Counted from the stretch's first letter, positions 36,977 to 53,344 are shown. The stretch: DNA of 64,000 bases from Pogonophryne albipinna (GCA_028583405.1 CM053259.1:15490594-15554593), one strand, 5' to 3'. Notes: generated from the sequence alone by a model not told the origin. Made by a program: numbers and translations.

Positions 36977-37837
36977 TTTTATTTGACACGTGATTTTTCA
37001 CGCCAGTTGACAACCTGCAAAACATCTCTTTAATTATAATGTTATAGTGAACTAAAGTAGGTGCAGTATTATCTTTGCCTCTTGACGTGCAACTGTAGTC
37101 ACAACATCAACAACTTCCAGCACCGCATGAGTACACCTGAATCAGTTTTGCCGTTCCACTTTCAGATGTTACTTGGCACTTACGCCACACTACACACTCT
37201 ACCCTCCTGCTCCAGACAACAGGATGTGCTGTGGTGAAATCCCAAACCCATTTATAGCAGATCACCTGCAATAAGGTCTATATCAGAGCTTCACAGTCAA
37301 ACCACACCACTGGCCAATATGGACACTCCAATGAATCCTTCACTAATGCGATGTTTCATTGAAACAGAGGAATTTGCCAATAGCAACCAGATGATTTAGA
37401 GCGCCTAACTGCGCTGAGCCCCTCACATCTCCTCAGATGAACATAGCTTACTGTGCATTCACTAATGTCTCCATGAAGCCCATTGGTGGATATCCAAATG
37501 AGGACCCCAGATAGTATCCATATGTACCAGCCAACAAGAGGTCCAGAGGAGGCTGCAAACAGCCCATCCAGCTGTTGTGCCAGTTGTGTGGTAAACACAG
37601 CAAGGATTAGCCCCTGCTCTTAAGCTGGGAGATAATGATTCAAAATGGCCCGTGGTCAAAGGTCGATTGCATGTGCCTGTCCTGCGGGCGGCAAAATATG
37701 CTCCCTGTATCCTGTCTGCGTTTCAGAAATAGTAAGACCTCTGACTTGGGTCAGCGCCTGAACATCCGCTGCCACACCGCAACTACCAGGCTCAGATGGA
37801 CATTTTTGAAAGCACAAACGTGATAAATAAATATTTC

Positions 37838-38000
37838 AGAATCAGAATCTGATATCCTTTATTCAGCAGGGACATTTACAATGATTCAGCAGAGAAGGAT
37901 AGTGCTGATAAAAGGCACACATAAGATAAGTAGAATACTAGAGTGACAGACAGAATTCAATAAATAGGCAAGCACAAGATAACAAAAGTTATACAATTAA
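37838..38000 (+). repeat. Dispersed LINE-tail-like repeat
   Basis: CAGAATCAGAATCTGATATC then CTTTATTCAGCAGGGACA resembles the CAGAATCAGAAT...CTTTATT repeats of teleosts and parallels 20716-20960. Confidence 0.4.
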
Positions 38001-40046
38001 GTGAACATATAAAAGTCATGAAGTACCAGCAAGTGATAACATTAAGATTGTGTAAAAGGCGTACATTGTTTTATATATTGTGTAACGTGTATATATTGAC
38101 TGTATAAGCAAGCACAAACTCACATATATACAGGTCATGATGTACTCCTTTCTCTCTATTTGATGACCTTATATGCGCTGGAAATCATGGCATAATGGAC
38201 ATTAATGGATGTTGTAACATATGATTACTGCTCAGCCCCCTAATGTCAACTGATGAATATGACCTTGACTCTCCTCAGATATTTAATACTATTGCACAAT
38301 ATCAACAGACCTGAAAGAATAATCTCTATCTGCAGCTATTTAATTTATTTCTAGTAAAAACTCATCTGGTCCAGAGCTCAGATTAATCTATACAAAGCTA
38401 TAGTGTACCTTTGGAGTTCACAGCAGTGCACAGTAATTGTGGTGAAAGCCAAATGTAGTACTAGAATAAGACAAGTCATGCTTCAATTGAACACCTTTAA
38501 CGATATTTAGTTTAAAATAAGGCTGTTCGATTAGTACTGATTTATCCACGACCTTATTGCATAAATTCCTGCTTTAGCTCAGCAACCGTTTTTTCCTGGC
38601 CGGTGATGTGCTTCAATGCAGAAAGCTACTGATTCAGTATACTTGGTTTTAAGGATACTCGAACTTTAGGATGTAGAGATTGGTTTGTTTAGGTGCTGTA
38701 CACAAATAGAAATCAAATAAAGATAAATAGTCTCTTACCAAACTAAAACGATCCTAGCTCAACAACGTCTTCTTCTTTTTGTGGAGTGGAATGTCCCTTG
38801 TTGTCATGGAGATAGATTTGTTAACATGCAAGCTCAGTCTTTGTTCTGATTTAATCAATATCCTTTTATCCATTCAGCTTAAAATTCAATTATCAAATAT
38901 AAAATAAATCCACCTATCAAACAGATCCATCTCCTTGAAAACTGACAAGTAGGCTACATGAATCTGGAAAAAAGAAAGAAATGTCTTGCCGTAACCATGT
39001 TAGTATGCAATATATTGGCATTTAGCTTCTATCACTGAATCAATAGGCCCACAGCCTCATAAAGCTGCTAGCGTGTGTGTAGACTGTCAGTCTTGTTTGT
39101 TGTATATGTTTATCTTGATATATTTAACTGTTATGTTGTGTTTTTGCCACAATCATATACCAATAGACTATTATCTCAGAGTTCATTGAAAAGTTTTAAT
39201 GGAAAAAAAATGCTGCTCTGTTTTTCTCTATAACCAAGACACCTCAAAATCTCAAGAGGAAATCTATTTACCCTCATTTACTTCAGATCTTAAATTCATT
39301 TAAAGAATCCTTGCCTGTTTAGTTTAATCCCGTTTTATTTTGGTTTGTGTTTGAAACACGAGGAGATACTTATTACTTATTATGTCTCATAATGTAGAGG
39401 TATGTTAATATTAAATCATAGCAATGTTGTAGGTTGTTCCTCAGGTTAATGCTACTCAATTATCAGATTACGGTCATTTTTTTTTCTTCGAAGGGTGTAC
39501 AGCATATGGGAGTACACCTCATAAACTGCAATAACAAATCGAGGAACAGATTGTCCCCTCTGTCATGTCCAGTCACTTTCTTCTGAAAAACCTGTTCAAC
39601 AGACAGGACTTGTCTCACACTCACAGCTTTCCCTGCACAAACATGTTTCTTGTTAAGCGTCTCCTTCTCCCCTGAGTTGAGCATACATATTCATGACAGG
39701 AGCATGTATTGTCATGTTACAGTTAAAGACAGGAAAGCATGTACTCTCTCATCCTTGCTCGGGTGAATCTCGCAGGGCTTCTGCACGCTAACAAACAAAG
39801 TGCATGATGCGAAGGAGGCCATGCAGAAAGATATATTTGGACAATAATACATGCGTGGTGCTAAGAGGGGAATGCAGCCTGTATAAGAATGATAGCTGAG
39901 AGCCAAGCCATTTTAGGGGAGCAGTGCTATAATGCAGAAATCCCAAGAGGCAGCACCTGCCTGCTTATACAGGCAAGAACACACACGTTTCATCCCAAGC
40001 GCACACACACACATACACACACACACATACCATGTATACATCACTT
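38001..40046. other. Intergenic, no gene seen
   Basis: AT-rich, no supported feature apart from a short CA stretch near 40009-40028. Confidence 0.4.
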
Positions 40047-40250
40047 CAGGGGACATTACATTGACTTACATGCATTTCCTGGAGACTTATCCTAACCTTA
40101 ACCATAACCAACACATGCCTAACCCTAACCCTTACCCTTAACCTTACCCTAACCCTAAACCTAAACCTAACCAAGTCTTCACCCTAAAATTAATGATTCC
40201 CCTCATGGGGACCTCCATTTTGTCCCCACAAGTATATTATATTAATGCTA
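40047..40250. repeat. Telomere-like CCCTAA-rich repeat within a dispersed element
   Basis: Between 40090 and 40172 there are about a dozen degenerate CCCTAA/CCTTAA/CCTAAA units. They are flanked by CAGGGGACATTACATTGAC (about 40048) and ATGGGGACCTCCATTTTGTC (about 40206). The flanks suggest a transposed repeat rather than an ancient chromosome end. Confidence 0.7.
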
Positions 40251-40252
40251 GG

Positions 40253-43734
<3,482 letters not shown>

Positions 43735-43935
43735 AGCTTTAGAGGCGCTAGGCACAATTAGTTACCTTTAAACAAAACCAGGATGGCTGTTCCCCCTTCT
43801 TTCATTCTTTATGCTAAGCTAAGCTAGTCGGCTGCTGGCTTTCCTGTAATTGTCAGACATTAGAGAGTGGTATCGATCTTCTCAGCTCTAGCCACAAAAA
43901 TGACGGCATTTTTTGAAACTATTTCTCTAATGTTT
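43735..43935 (+). repeat. Teleost 'GCTAAGCTA' dispersed repeat, copy 2
   Basis: Starts GAGCTTTAGAGGCGCTAGG and includes TTTATGCTAAGCTAAGCTAG, CGGCTGCTGGC and GAGAGTGGTATCGATCTTCT. The most complete of three copies. Confidence 0.7.
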
Positions 43936-45150
43936 AGTAGTTAACTCTTTCCTGGTTTAACCTTGCAACAACAGTTCAGATGAACCTAGATAACATGCTT
44001 GACTCTACGGTCTGCACAATGTCTGGGGATTTGAAAGGCCCCCCAGAGGAAGTTGCTGCAAAGCAAACACTATTGATTTATTATTCCATTTTTCATAATC
44101 CCCCTAACGTTTTCCTTGTTTTCTCATGCTATGGTCATTGTTGTTTTTCACTGACACAAATGTCTCTGTAACCGATTATGCCAATTTTAAACGTAATTAA
44201 TACTCATCATGTCCAAAAACAGCTGAAACCAATAGTCTCATCAGCAGCAGTAGTGTCATGGCTGATTTATGGCTTTGCGTTTAACACTTCCTCACAGGCC
44301 TGCAAAGCACCGCACACAGCGAACTCCAGGTATCCCTCTCCTCGGAGGTTACTGTATGTCTAAATCAGGATCCCTTCAGCTGCATGTCAGTCGTGGAGAC
44401 GATTCACAGACATGTGTGGCTTCCAGCAGCCGTCTTTCAAGCTTAGTTGCCGATAGTTTCAAATATACATGTATTCAGTATAACTAGACACAGATGTTGG
44501 GAGAAACTCTGCAGGATCTGACATGCTGTCTAAAACACGAACAGCACGGATTGCAGAGAAGTATAAACAAAGTGCCATTCCCCACAAAGCGCTGAAATAA
44601 ACTGAAATATCAGCTCTTAAATGTCATGCCTTTCCATACATGCGGCTTTACTTTATTATCATGAAGGGAGGGGAAATGATATCAGCCCTGCTGGGTACAT
44701 CTTAATAACCGATAAAAGCAGCTCACTTTAATTTCAGCTACCTCTGCCAAAGTGCCCTTGAGCAATGCATTAACAGCAGTATGTTGTTGGTTAAATAGGC
44801 TGAAAAACAGTTCCATGCATTGCACCTACTGAGTTGGTTGAAGTTAACCAAATGACTGCAGTGTTCATTTTTATTTATTTGTTCATGTTGACTCATCAAG
44901 ACTATACATTGAAAATAAAAGAATCAGAATAAAAATAGGATGACAAAACTTGTTACGCAGTAATTTGCAAACACAAAAACGAAGAAGATACATATATTGT
45001 GTTGAAGAATATAAAAATACCATCTTGTATTCTTATACTATCGCTCAAAAATCTGTTTAAGTCATCAGCCAAGAAAATCTTATATTTAGTGATGCTTGTA
45101 ATCTTGATCTCTTATTAAACAAAGTACATTTCCTTGGAACATAGTAACTA
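43936..45150. other. Intergenic, no gene seen
   Basis: No supported feature. Confidence 0.4.
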
Positions 45151-45815
45151 AGGCCACGTTTACACGGAGACGAAAACAAACCTTGGTCGATATCAAAAAA
45201 GTATTCCGTCCACACGGAATCGGCTCAAGAAACGTGTCCGTCCACACGAGACCGCTGGAGACGCTGTAGTACATATGCCGGGCCTGTACTTCCGCCACAA
45301 AATACACCAAAGCAGCGAAGAAGACCCCCCGAGCATGGTTGCCATGGTTGCCTGGTTGCCCTTCTGTTTATTCTCCGCGGTGGATTTAGCAACATGTAGT
45401 TCATGTAGTTCTCCATGTCCACTTGTTGCTGATGGTTGTGGTAGAGGAGCTGTAGATTTTGCACTAACATCTGTAGCATGGTCAGTAGCGTCTGGAGCAC
45501 GAAAGCAACCCTGTGATCTGCCATGGTTGTTGTTGTTGGAGAAACACATCAGCAATGACGCGGGGGTGAGCAGCAGAGGTGGGGAGAGGCGGGGCTATGG
45601 CATCATCGTTATAAGGAAATGATCGTATAGGACGTACACACGGAGCCGTTTGGCCCCCCAGAGCGTTTCGTCCGCAGATCTACCCACCTTGGTAGCCTTT
45701 ATCGTTTGAGGGCTCCACTTCCGCGGTTCCGTTACGGCCTCGTGTGGACGAACCGTCCATACGATAGAGAACTGTAGCGGATACAACCCGTTTCATCTCC
45801 GTGTAAACGTGGCCT
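45151..45815. mobile_element. 665-bp inverted-repeat DNA element
   Basis: Ends AGGCCACGTTTACACGGAGA and its inverse (TCTCCGTGTAAACGTGGCCT). TA lies directly outside both ends, so a 2-bp TA duplication is possible; an 8-bp one is not convincing. The interior has CpG-rich subterminal repeats (GTCCACACGGA, GTCCACACGAG) and a 99-codon minus-strand frame (45225-45524) without recognised domain. Superfamily unresolved. Confidence 0.85.
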
Positions 45816-45817
45816 TA

Positions 45818-46844
45818 ATAGCACTTTTTGAAATTCAGATTATGACCTAACAGTTATTTACCAAAAAAATATATTTTTTCAACACATAAATGTATTAAAC
45901 AATCCAGAGATCCATATCCTTAAATACAAGACTTATCTTAAATGTAAAGTACTCTGGATTATTTTGGATTCAGACATAAATAATAAAAATGGTAAATAAT
46001 AATAATTCGATAACCAAAATTCATTAAGATTAATCTTGCTTAACCATTTTCAGTGAATGTTTTGGCTTCTCATATAACATCTACACTTCTGAGCTCTATC
46101 TATGTTTCACCTTGTCTGATTTACTTTGCAATAACATCTGATCACTAGTTTCGACAGAGGATGAAAGCGGTGGGCAATGCTGAAACAGACCGTGGCGATG
46201 CCGACGGTCCTCGCCTCATGTTGTGCTTCAGCAGGTCAAGCAGAAGAAGTAGGTCAGCTGATGATTGAAATTGGGTCAGGTCGGCCTATCTGAAGCCCTT
46301 GAGCCAGCCAGTGATGGTATTAAATGTATGATGCCCTCATTAACAAACAATAACGTTGACTCCAGGATTATCACCCTATGATCCTACTTGATGACTAAAC
46401 CTAAGTGTCATTTTGACTGCTAAAACTAGAGACTTGCTCGAAGAAGGAATGAGATTAAGGTTCATTTACATTTTTAGATTTCAGGCATTTAGTGAAAGCA
46501 CTAAGCTTCAATTAATTCTTAAAGCATCAGAAATACATGCAGGCAGTAGTATTTCCAATTTGCAATATTATTATTAAATGACTGGGCTAGGTTGTCCTGT
46601 ATTTACATGTATTCAAATGCAGGGATCATATACATGTAAATAAATAGTCTCTATACACAAACCAAAAGTTTCAATGAATTCACATCTTGCAGAGCACTAT
46701 TTTCCTGACACACAATATCTAATCTAGTCCTGAAACGGGTTAGGGAATTAATTAGAAACATCTTAATTTCTTTTTTTCCCAAGTGTTCAATGAATACCTC
46801 ATGTCTCTGCACAAATGTAAAGCTACTGACCGCAGCGTGTTAGC
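45818..46844. other. Intergenic, no gene seen
   Basis: No supported feature. Confidence 0.4.
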
Positions 46845-47145
46845 TTAGCTTAGAAAAAAGACTGGAAATAGGGGACGAGGCTTGTCTCTGTCCCTCAGGT
46901 AGAAACAATATTTTGGTAAAAACAAACATAATGAAGCACATTTTTTACATTTGAACTGAGCAAACTAAGATGGTGAACAGTCTTAAAGCTAAACTAATAT
47001 GCTGCATTCATATCTTCATATTAGCTGTACAGACATGATGTTGATATCTCTCTTCTAATCTTACTCTCACCAAGAAAGCAAATGCGCTTATTTCCCTAAC
47101 TATTAATGTAAAAATAAATGCTTAAAGGAATATTTAAAATGATTA
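46845..47145. repeat. Teleost 'GCTAAGCTA' dispersed repeat, copy 3, rearranged
   Basis: 46845-46880 is the minus-strand form (AGCTTAGCTTAG ... AGACTGGAAA). 47010-47125 is the plus-strand form (TTCATATTAGCTGTACAGAC, ACTCTCACCAAGAAAGC). The two halves are inverted relative to each other. Confidence 0.55.
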
Positions 47146-49424
47146 TTTGGTCAGTGTCTGGCATACACTAAGCTAAGCTTTGCGCAGTGAAGATACAGTT
47201 GAGTATTTTCTCTGCAGTTCATGTTGTTCAGATGTCCTACTTCATTAATCAGTGTGTTCAACCACTAAGAAAAGCCTTACTTCCTGTGGTATTCACTTAC
47301 TTAAACACATTTGTGATTGTATTGGCTCTGAGAGTGTGCTTTTACCACAATGTTCTCCTTCTCTATGGTTTCTGAGAAAGCAGCCAGAAGGGCTATTCAC
47401 TGTTGAAATGAGTCAACCCATCAGAGAAAACCAGTATCTCCAGCAGCTATGTGTCATTATGTATTCCTTGAACTTCCTTTCATAGCTCTGTGGCTGTCCT
47501 TCATGGTGTTTCCAGATTTGAAAGACATTCAACACATCTGTGATTTTCATCCTTCGTTAGATAAAGCAAACAACCTAAAGGTAGAGCGTCAGAGCTGAAA
47601 CCACAAAGATATGGCTCCACTTGATTGGTTTGATTTGATGCTAGATTCAATTTCTTACCAGCAGTAAACAAGCTGGCGGGAACACATCAAGGGGGAAAAA
47701 CACTCTTGGTTGTCATGACAAGTCATGGAGATGGGCTTGATGGCATTGTTTTTGTGCAGCAGCAGCCAAAATGTTGGCAAGAATGACCTTTTTTTCTTTT
47801 CCCGGTTAAGTTCTGCATTTCTACGATGATTGGTCTTTTCCAGTGGTGCCAAAAACAGTAGGGTGGTGCAATGCAAGCTCAATCAAATTAGCGCTCTGTA
47901 CATTTAATACACCAACATTTTCTAAAGAACACTTGGTTTCCATGCAGGACATAACTTTCCACCACATCATTTTGCTGCCTATAAATGCAGTGACACTTTG
48001 TCCTCCAGCTAATACAAGTTCCCCATACACAACCAATTATTTCACTTCCCAAGGTCATTTGATTCTTCAATCCAGAAATAAAGACATTTTTGGGCAGCCC
48101 TCGGCATTGAATAAATCATTTTAATAGCGCACCCTGACAGTTAGGATCTTTTAGTGGCTTTCATGCAGCTTTGAGCCAAATGTCCTGGCTAATTATTTTT
48201 GATCCGGGGATCTCCTCATCACACGATTGTCTGCCCTTTAAAAATAAAAAGGTGAATAGTGCTTGATGAAAGATTGTTATCAACCAGCTGAATTTACTCA
48301 GGTGTGTTTGTTCTTCATACAAGGGGCTGCAGGCGAATAACACACCCATCAAACGTGCATGCAACATTTCATCACACAAGATTCACACATGTTGATAGAC
48401 ATGCCTGTACACAGCAGGCACTTTGTCTACATTACATTGAAGCAAATGATTTATGACTAACGCTAATGATAACATCAACAAATATACTCTTCAGTTTCAA
48501 ATATCATGTTTACCGCAAACTGTTTAGTTGATTTAGTTTCTAAACAGTTACAAGAAAGATGATTATTCTTGACAAGGGTAAAAAAAATCTGTGCCAGATA
48601 TTCTAGGAAAACTGTATTTTAATGGATGCCTCATCCATAAAACATGGAATTATCTTTGGGCTATTGTTCATCTGAAAGCACACTGACGTATTAAGACAGG
48701 ACATGGACTGTCCTTATATAATCTATGGGAATTAGTCTGTTTTTTGTCGCCTAGTGACACCCCCACGTCTTTGTTGCTGACGATAAACCAAGTCATTTTG
48801 TTTCCTGACCCATGACTGTATTTAGATAAGTTGGTTTTTCAGTGTTTTTTGTGGTCTGCTGTGTTTGGTACAACACAGTGAGTGTTTTGTTTGAGCATTT
48901 GTAATGTGGTCGGCACTCACACGAGAGACATGTCCAGTGGAGGGTGGATGGGTGATGTTAGCGAGCATGTGAACTGAGCAAGCTTCTACTGTACAACTGA
49001 TTGAAAATCTCTGCATTTTTGTGTAAAATATATGTGTCTCAGCAGTTCTAGGAAAGTCTAATCCTACTTTCTTTCTCTTTTCAACTTTCTCTTAAATTTC
49101 CATCCGTATGTGTTGGTGTATTTGCATTGGGAGAAACCTGGGAAGGGCCATTGTCTGGACAAACGAGGCAGACAGACAGATGAAGTTGCCAAAATGTGAC
49201 CAACGGAGAGGAAGGCAAGGTTAAAAACAAGGGAGGAAGAGAAAGCAGAGAGTACTTGGACGATGGAGAGAGACGGGGCCCCTGACCTGACCACACCGAC
49301 ACACTCGGGTCCCTCTCTCCTTGCCAGCTGTACATTGTGGTGTAGCGGAGAGGACACACTCGCACACACATATACTTATCTACGCATGCTGGCGATGAGG
49401 ACATACTTGGCCTGTATGTATATA

Positions 49425-49426
<2 letters not shown>
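47146..49426. other. Intergenic, no gene seen
   Basis: No supported exon, RNA or element end. Confidence 0.4.
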
Positions 49427-49471
<45 letters not shown>

Positions 49472-49476
49472 GTGCG

Positions 49477-49517
<41 letters not shown>
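49427..49517. repeat. Interrupted (TG)n microsatellite
   Basis: About 90 bases of TG with CG interruptions. A long minus-strand frame over it (49081-49770) is driven by the repeat. Confidence 0.95.
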
Positions 49518-49520
<3 letters not shown>

Positions 49521-50547
49521 GATGCGACAGCCCATCGATGCGTGCTAAAGAGAGTGTGGAAGCTACCAAAAATCCAACCGTCTGTGTTTGTTTTTCTCCC
49601 AGCCTTTGTGCCTTTGTGCTTATGTCCCTGAAACCTGTATGCACATCTGTGTGTGTATATGTATATTTACACGCCTGCTGGAGTGTGCTGGTGCTCATTT
49701 CCATCTGTTTTTCTTGCTCAGCAGCATAAGCGGGCAGGATATTGGTGCGTAGACTGTCCCCATGTACCAATCCATCATCTCAGCCTCTTCACTGCATCTC
49801 CACATGTGTGTTACGTCTGCGAATCATTAGCAATGTCGAGCACAAACGGAGTAATTAGGAATAAGTGCTCAAAGGTGCCACCGTTGGACCCCGCAACCCC
49901 CCAAAGATCCCTTCCCACAATCCTTTGCCACATTCTCATGCCTGCAGTTCCCACCACTGGAGCCTGACTGTTACCCAACGTGCACGTCTCTGCAAATAGA
50001 AATGGTGCTGCTAACAGGCGATGTGGGCACCCTGTGTTTTCAGAGCGGGCCCCAGTGAGTGCTGACTGGCCCTTGGAGGGGTTATTTTTACTGTACGTGG
50101 AGTTCTGTTGGACTGGCAGAGAGAGGTGCAGAAAATGAAGCATGGTCAAAGAGAAGGAGGGGAAAGTTCCCTCTTAACGCAGCAGTTTGTGATGTCTGTG
50201 TTTCATTCTCAGTTTGTGTAGTGCACATGGTTGTGTTTATGTGTATCTGTGGCTGTGTGCGTACATTTGACTGTAACCAAACGCGGGAGGGCTTTTACAG
50301 TATGTGTGCTCTTTGTTTAGGCAAGGAGAACTGCCTGTGTGTTTGTTTGTACGACTGTTGTGCGTGTTTGTGTCTCCATTTCTAGGAAACAGGCTTTCCT
50401 TGGCAAAGCCAGCAAATCTGCTGTAACCTCTGTAACCCCCACCCACCACAACCATCACCACCACCTCCACCCTTCCTCACCCTCCAAGAGAGAAGCTGGG
50501 AATCGATACTCCGCAATCTGAGGAGATGAGCGTGCCAGCATCTGTAA
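49518..50547. other. Intergenic, no gene seen
   Basis: No supported exon or element; a short CACCAC-rich stretch is at about 50440-50475. Confidence 0.4.
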
Positions 50548-50850
50548 CGGGGGGTTACGTATTGTAACCCTGGTTATATAAGCACAGGCGGAGCCCTCTA
50601 TACTGGACTCTATGGGTACTACCCTTAACCATGCTATGCGAGCATTCACATACTGAGTTGCATAAACGTAGCCGGCCAATCGAGGCGAGCCTACCTGAAT
50701 GTGCACGCAGGCCCACAGTATATAAGGTGGCTACGCCTCCTGCCTGTCATCCTACACCCTCTTCAGCGAGCAGCATAGGAAAGACAGGGCCCCTAGGTAG
50801 AGGGCTCCGCCTGTGCTTATATGACCAGGGTTACAATACGTAACCCCCCG
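50548..50850. repeat. 53-bp-arm hairpin at DIRS end
   Basis: 50548-50600 (CGGGGGGTTACGTATTGTAA...) is the reverse complement of 50798-50850 with a single mismatch, around a 197-base loop that carries part of the terminal repeat. Confidence 0.9.
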
Positions 50851-51183
50851 TCATATTTCACACAGGCTCCGTCCTCTACTGGATTCTATGGGTACAGTGG
50901 GTGGAGCCCTGATGGATAAACGCCCTGTCGTTCCACAACATCGACCCATCACACTGCCCCTAACCGGCTTTTGGTCTCCGCACTCACACACGCTTACCTC
51001 GTGTAGAGTGTGCATGGAAAATAGTGAGGAAGGCGAGGAGCGTCCTCCAGTCCTGTACAGGGTTTACAGCATACTACGTTTCCCCGGTCCCTAAGGCGCA
51101 TGGGAAAACATTAGCACACCATGTCCCAAGGGGGGGGGGGGGGGGGGGGGGTCAGATGCCTACTGACCCACAGCCTCCCCCTC

Positions 51184-52070
51184 TCAACAGTGGTGTGTTG
51201 CCCCAGCAAGCACCGAGGATGAGAAGGAGTCAGACATGTCCAAGAGATAAGACCTTATGAAGGGGCCTGGCGTAGACCAAGACGCCGCCGTGCATATGTC
51301 CTCCACACTCAACAAGGCTGTTGACACGGCCATACCCCGTGTAGAGCGTGCACGGACCCCAGTGGGGAAGGCCCTCCCCGCCTGTCCGTAGGCATGTGAA
51401 ATGTACTTGCAGAGCCATCCTGCATTACCGGCCACACCCTCCCCAAAGCACACAAACAGCTGTTCAGTGCGCCTAATGGAAGCTGTGCGCTCTACATAAC
51501 ATGCCAGCGCACGCACCGGGCAGAGGAGGTGTAATTTAGCCTCCCTGGCCCCAATATGGGGTGGAAGACTAAAGCCGTTTAACTGTATAACCCTCGACCT
51601 GAACGAACTCCTTAGGTTTTTGGGAACAAAGGAGGGGTTCGGTCTGAGTGTCGCCCCGCTATGGTCACCCCGGATCAAAAGGCAACTTGGTCAGCTCGGA
51701 CACTCTTTTGGCTGAAGTCAAGGCAAGCAGCGAAGCTGCTTTCAATGACAGAGCCTTCAGGGAGGAGCGCTCCAGAGGCTCAAATGGTTCTGTGACCAGA
51801 GCCTCGAGCACCAACGGCAGGTCCCATTGCGGGGAGGAGGTGTGCACCAGTCTCCTGACCCCCTGCAAAAACCGCGCCATAAGCGGTTGACTGAAGGCTG
51901 ACCTGCCGCCAAATGCCATCAAATCCGTCATGGCAGGACGAGATGGCTGCTGCATACACCTTAATTGTGGAATGAGCAAGCCCCCTGTCCACCAGCATCT
52001 GTAAATAGGACAGAATAGAGCCTAATGTACATGATTCTCCTTTCTTCACACCACCGCTGGAATCCCAACC
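51184..52070 (-). pseudogene. DIRS tyrosine recombinase (integrase-like), frameshifted
   Basis: Pieces in two frames: SYLQMLVDRGLAHSTIKVYA (core-binding domain), then ASLLALTSAKRVSELTKLPF (first catalytic Arg in a conserved context), then PVRALACYVERT, VRARSTRGMAVSTALL and PFIRSYLLD (candidate nucleophile Tyr). The position normally His in the HxxR block is Arg here (codon CGC). A run of 22 G follows the frame at 51130-51151. The enzyme would integrate circular cDNA without target duplication; this copy is inactive. Confidence 0.8.
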
Positions 52071-52099
52071 ACTTCGTCCTGTAACAGGCTGTGGTGGAT

Positions 52100-52640
52100 C
52101 CTGCTCTTGCTGCCTGGATAGTCTGAATAACTTTGTCAGACAGTCCCTCCCGTCTCAGCCTGTCCCTCTCAGGAGCTAAGCCTGGAGAGGTTGGCCCAGA
52201 GTGGGTAACGTCCCTATAGCACCTGCTTCCTGAGACAATGCCCCCCAGACCTGAGGAACCGTCCAGGGCTGGCCCACCATCATCTGTGTCACCTCTGCGT
52301 ACAACAGCGCCAAGCGGCGACCTGGGGCCACTAGGATGACTGACAGACGTTCTCGTCTCACCCTCTCCAGGATGGGGAGAATGAGACGTCACCAGACGTC
52401 GTTTGTGCCTCTTGGGATCTAAACAAAGGCCGGCAAACCACTTCTGCAGGTGAGTAAGTAACCCCCGCGGTACCACGAGTTGCATGAGCCATGAGACCCA
52501 GAGTCTGCATGATGGTCAAAGCTGTCACTGTTGCCCCCTGTCGCAGTCTGCAAACTGCCTGAAGCAGGGATGCCTGTCTGCTCTCTGACAGGGTGGCACG
52601 TAGTCTGCCTGCATCAAGCAAAATCCCCAGATACCCCACC
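52100..52640 (-). pseudogene. DIRS RNase H/linker region
   Basis: MGYLGILLDAGRLRATLSE matches the segment that follows DIRS reverse transcriptase. Further on, IQTIQAARAGSTTACYRTKW leads into the recombinase core-binding domain. Broken by frame changes. Confidence 0.65.
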
Positions 52641-53344
52641 TGCTGGTGAGGTATGGGACTGCTCTTCTTCCAATTGACCGCAATCCACTTGGATCAATTG
52701 GGCTGTCGCTGCCTCTTCCCTGGACTTGGCCATGATTATGAGGTCGTATTAAAAAAAAACTCATGCCAATGGCGGCTGAAGCGCTGTGGCCACACATTTG
52801 CTGAACGTGCGTGGGGATAGGGAGTAGCCAAACGGTAGTCTGTTGTACTCGTAGGCTACCCCCCTGGAAGGCAAAACGCAAATACTTTCTGTGCTTTAGA
52901 GCAATTTTCGACATGAAAGTAAGCATCCTTCAGGTCGATGGTTGTGAACTAATCGTCCGGCTGCCGTAGTTCCAGTAATTGGTTTACATGGAACTTTTCG
53001 CAGGCAATGTGCTGATTCAGGTTGCGAAGATCCAGAATGGGTCTGAATTCTCCTGTCTTCTTGGGAAGAAGGAAGTACATGGAGTAAAGCCCCTTTTCTC
53101 TGTCCTGAGAGTGCACACTGTTGAAAGGATACCTATCTCCTCCTGGATGATAGATTTGCCTAAATGGAGGAGGTACGCTGCAAAACTGGAGTGAGTACCC
53201 CAGTTTCAGTGTCCTGTCCATCCATTCTGTCAGTACACAGCTGAGCTTCCATTCACCATAAAACTGTGTTAGGGGACCTGCAAGCAGCTGTGGAGTCACA
53301 GCTAAGAAGCTGTAGCACTCTCTGGTGGCCCACTCCGCCGCCAA
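52525..53344 (-). pseudogene. DIRS reverse transcriptase, broken
   Basis: FLLPKKTGEFRPILDLRNLN and a stop at about 52950, then IDLKDAYFHV (motif A with catalytic Asp), then KHRKYLRFAFQGG and FGYS-like remnants in other frames, with a probable insertion of As near 52750. At least one stop and two shifts. Confidence 0.82.

Noticed and set aside
40087..40172. Chromosome-end telomere
   Set aside because: Units are degenerate, few, flanked by repeat ends and in the middle of the window.
49081..49770. 229-residue minus-strand frame
   Set aside because: Held open by the CA repeat; the flanks have no domain, splice logic or codon bias.
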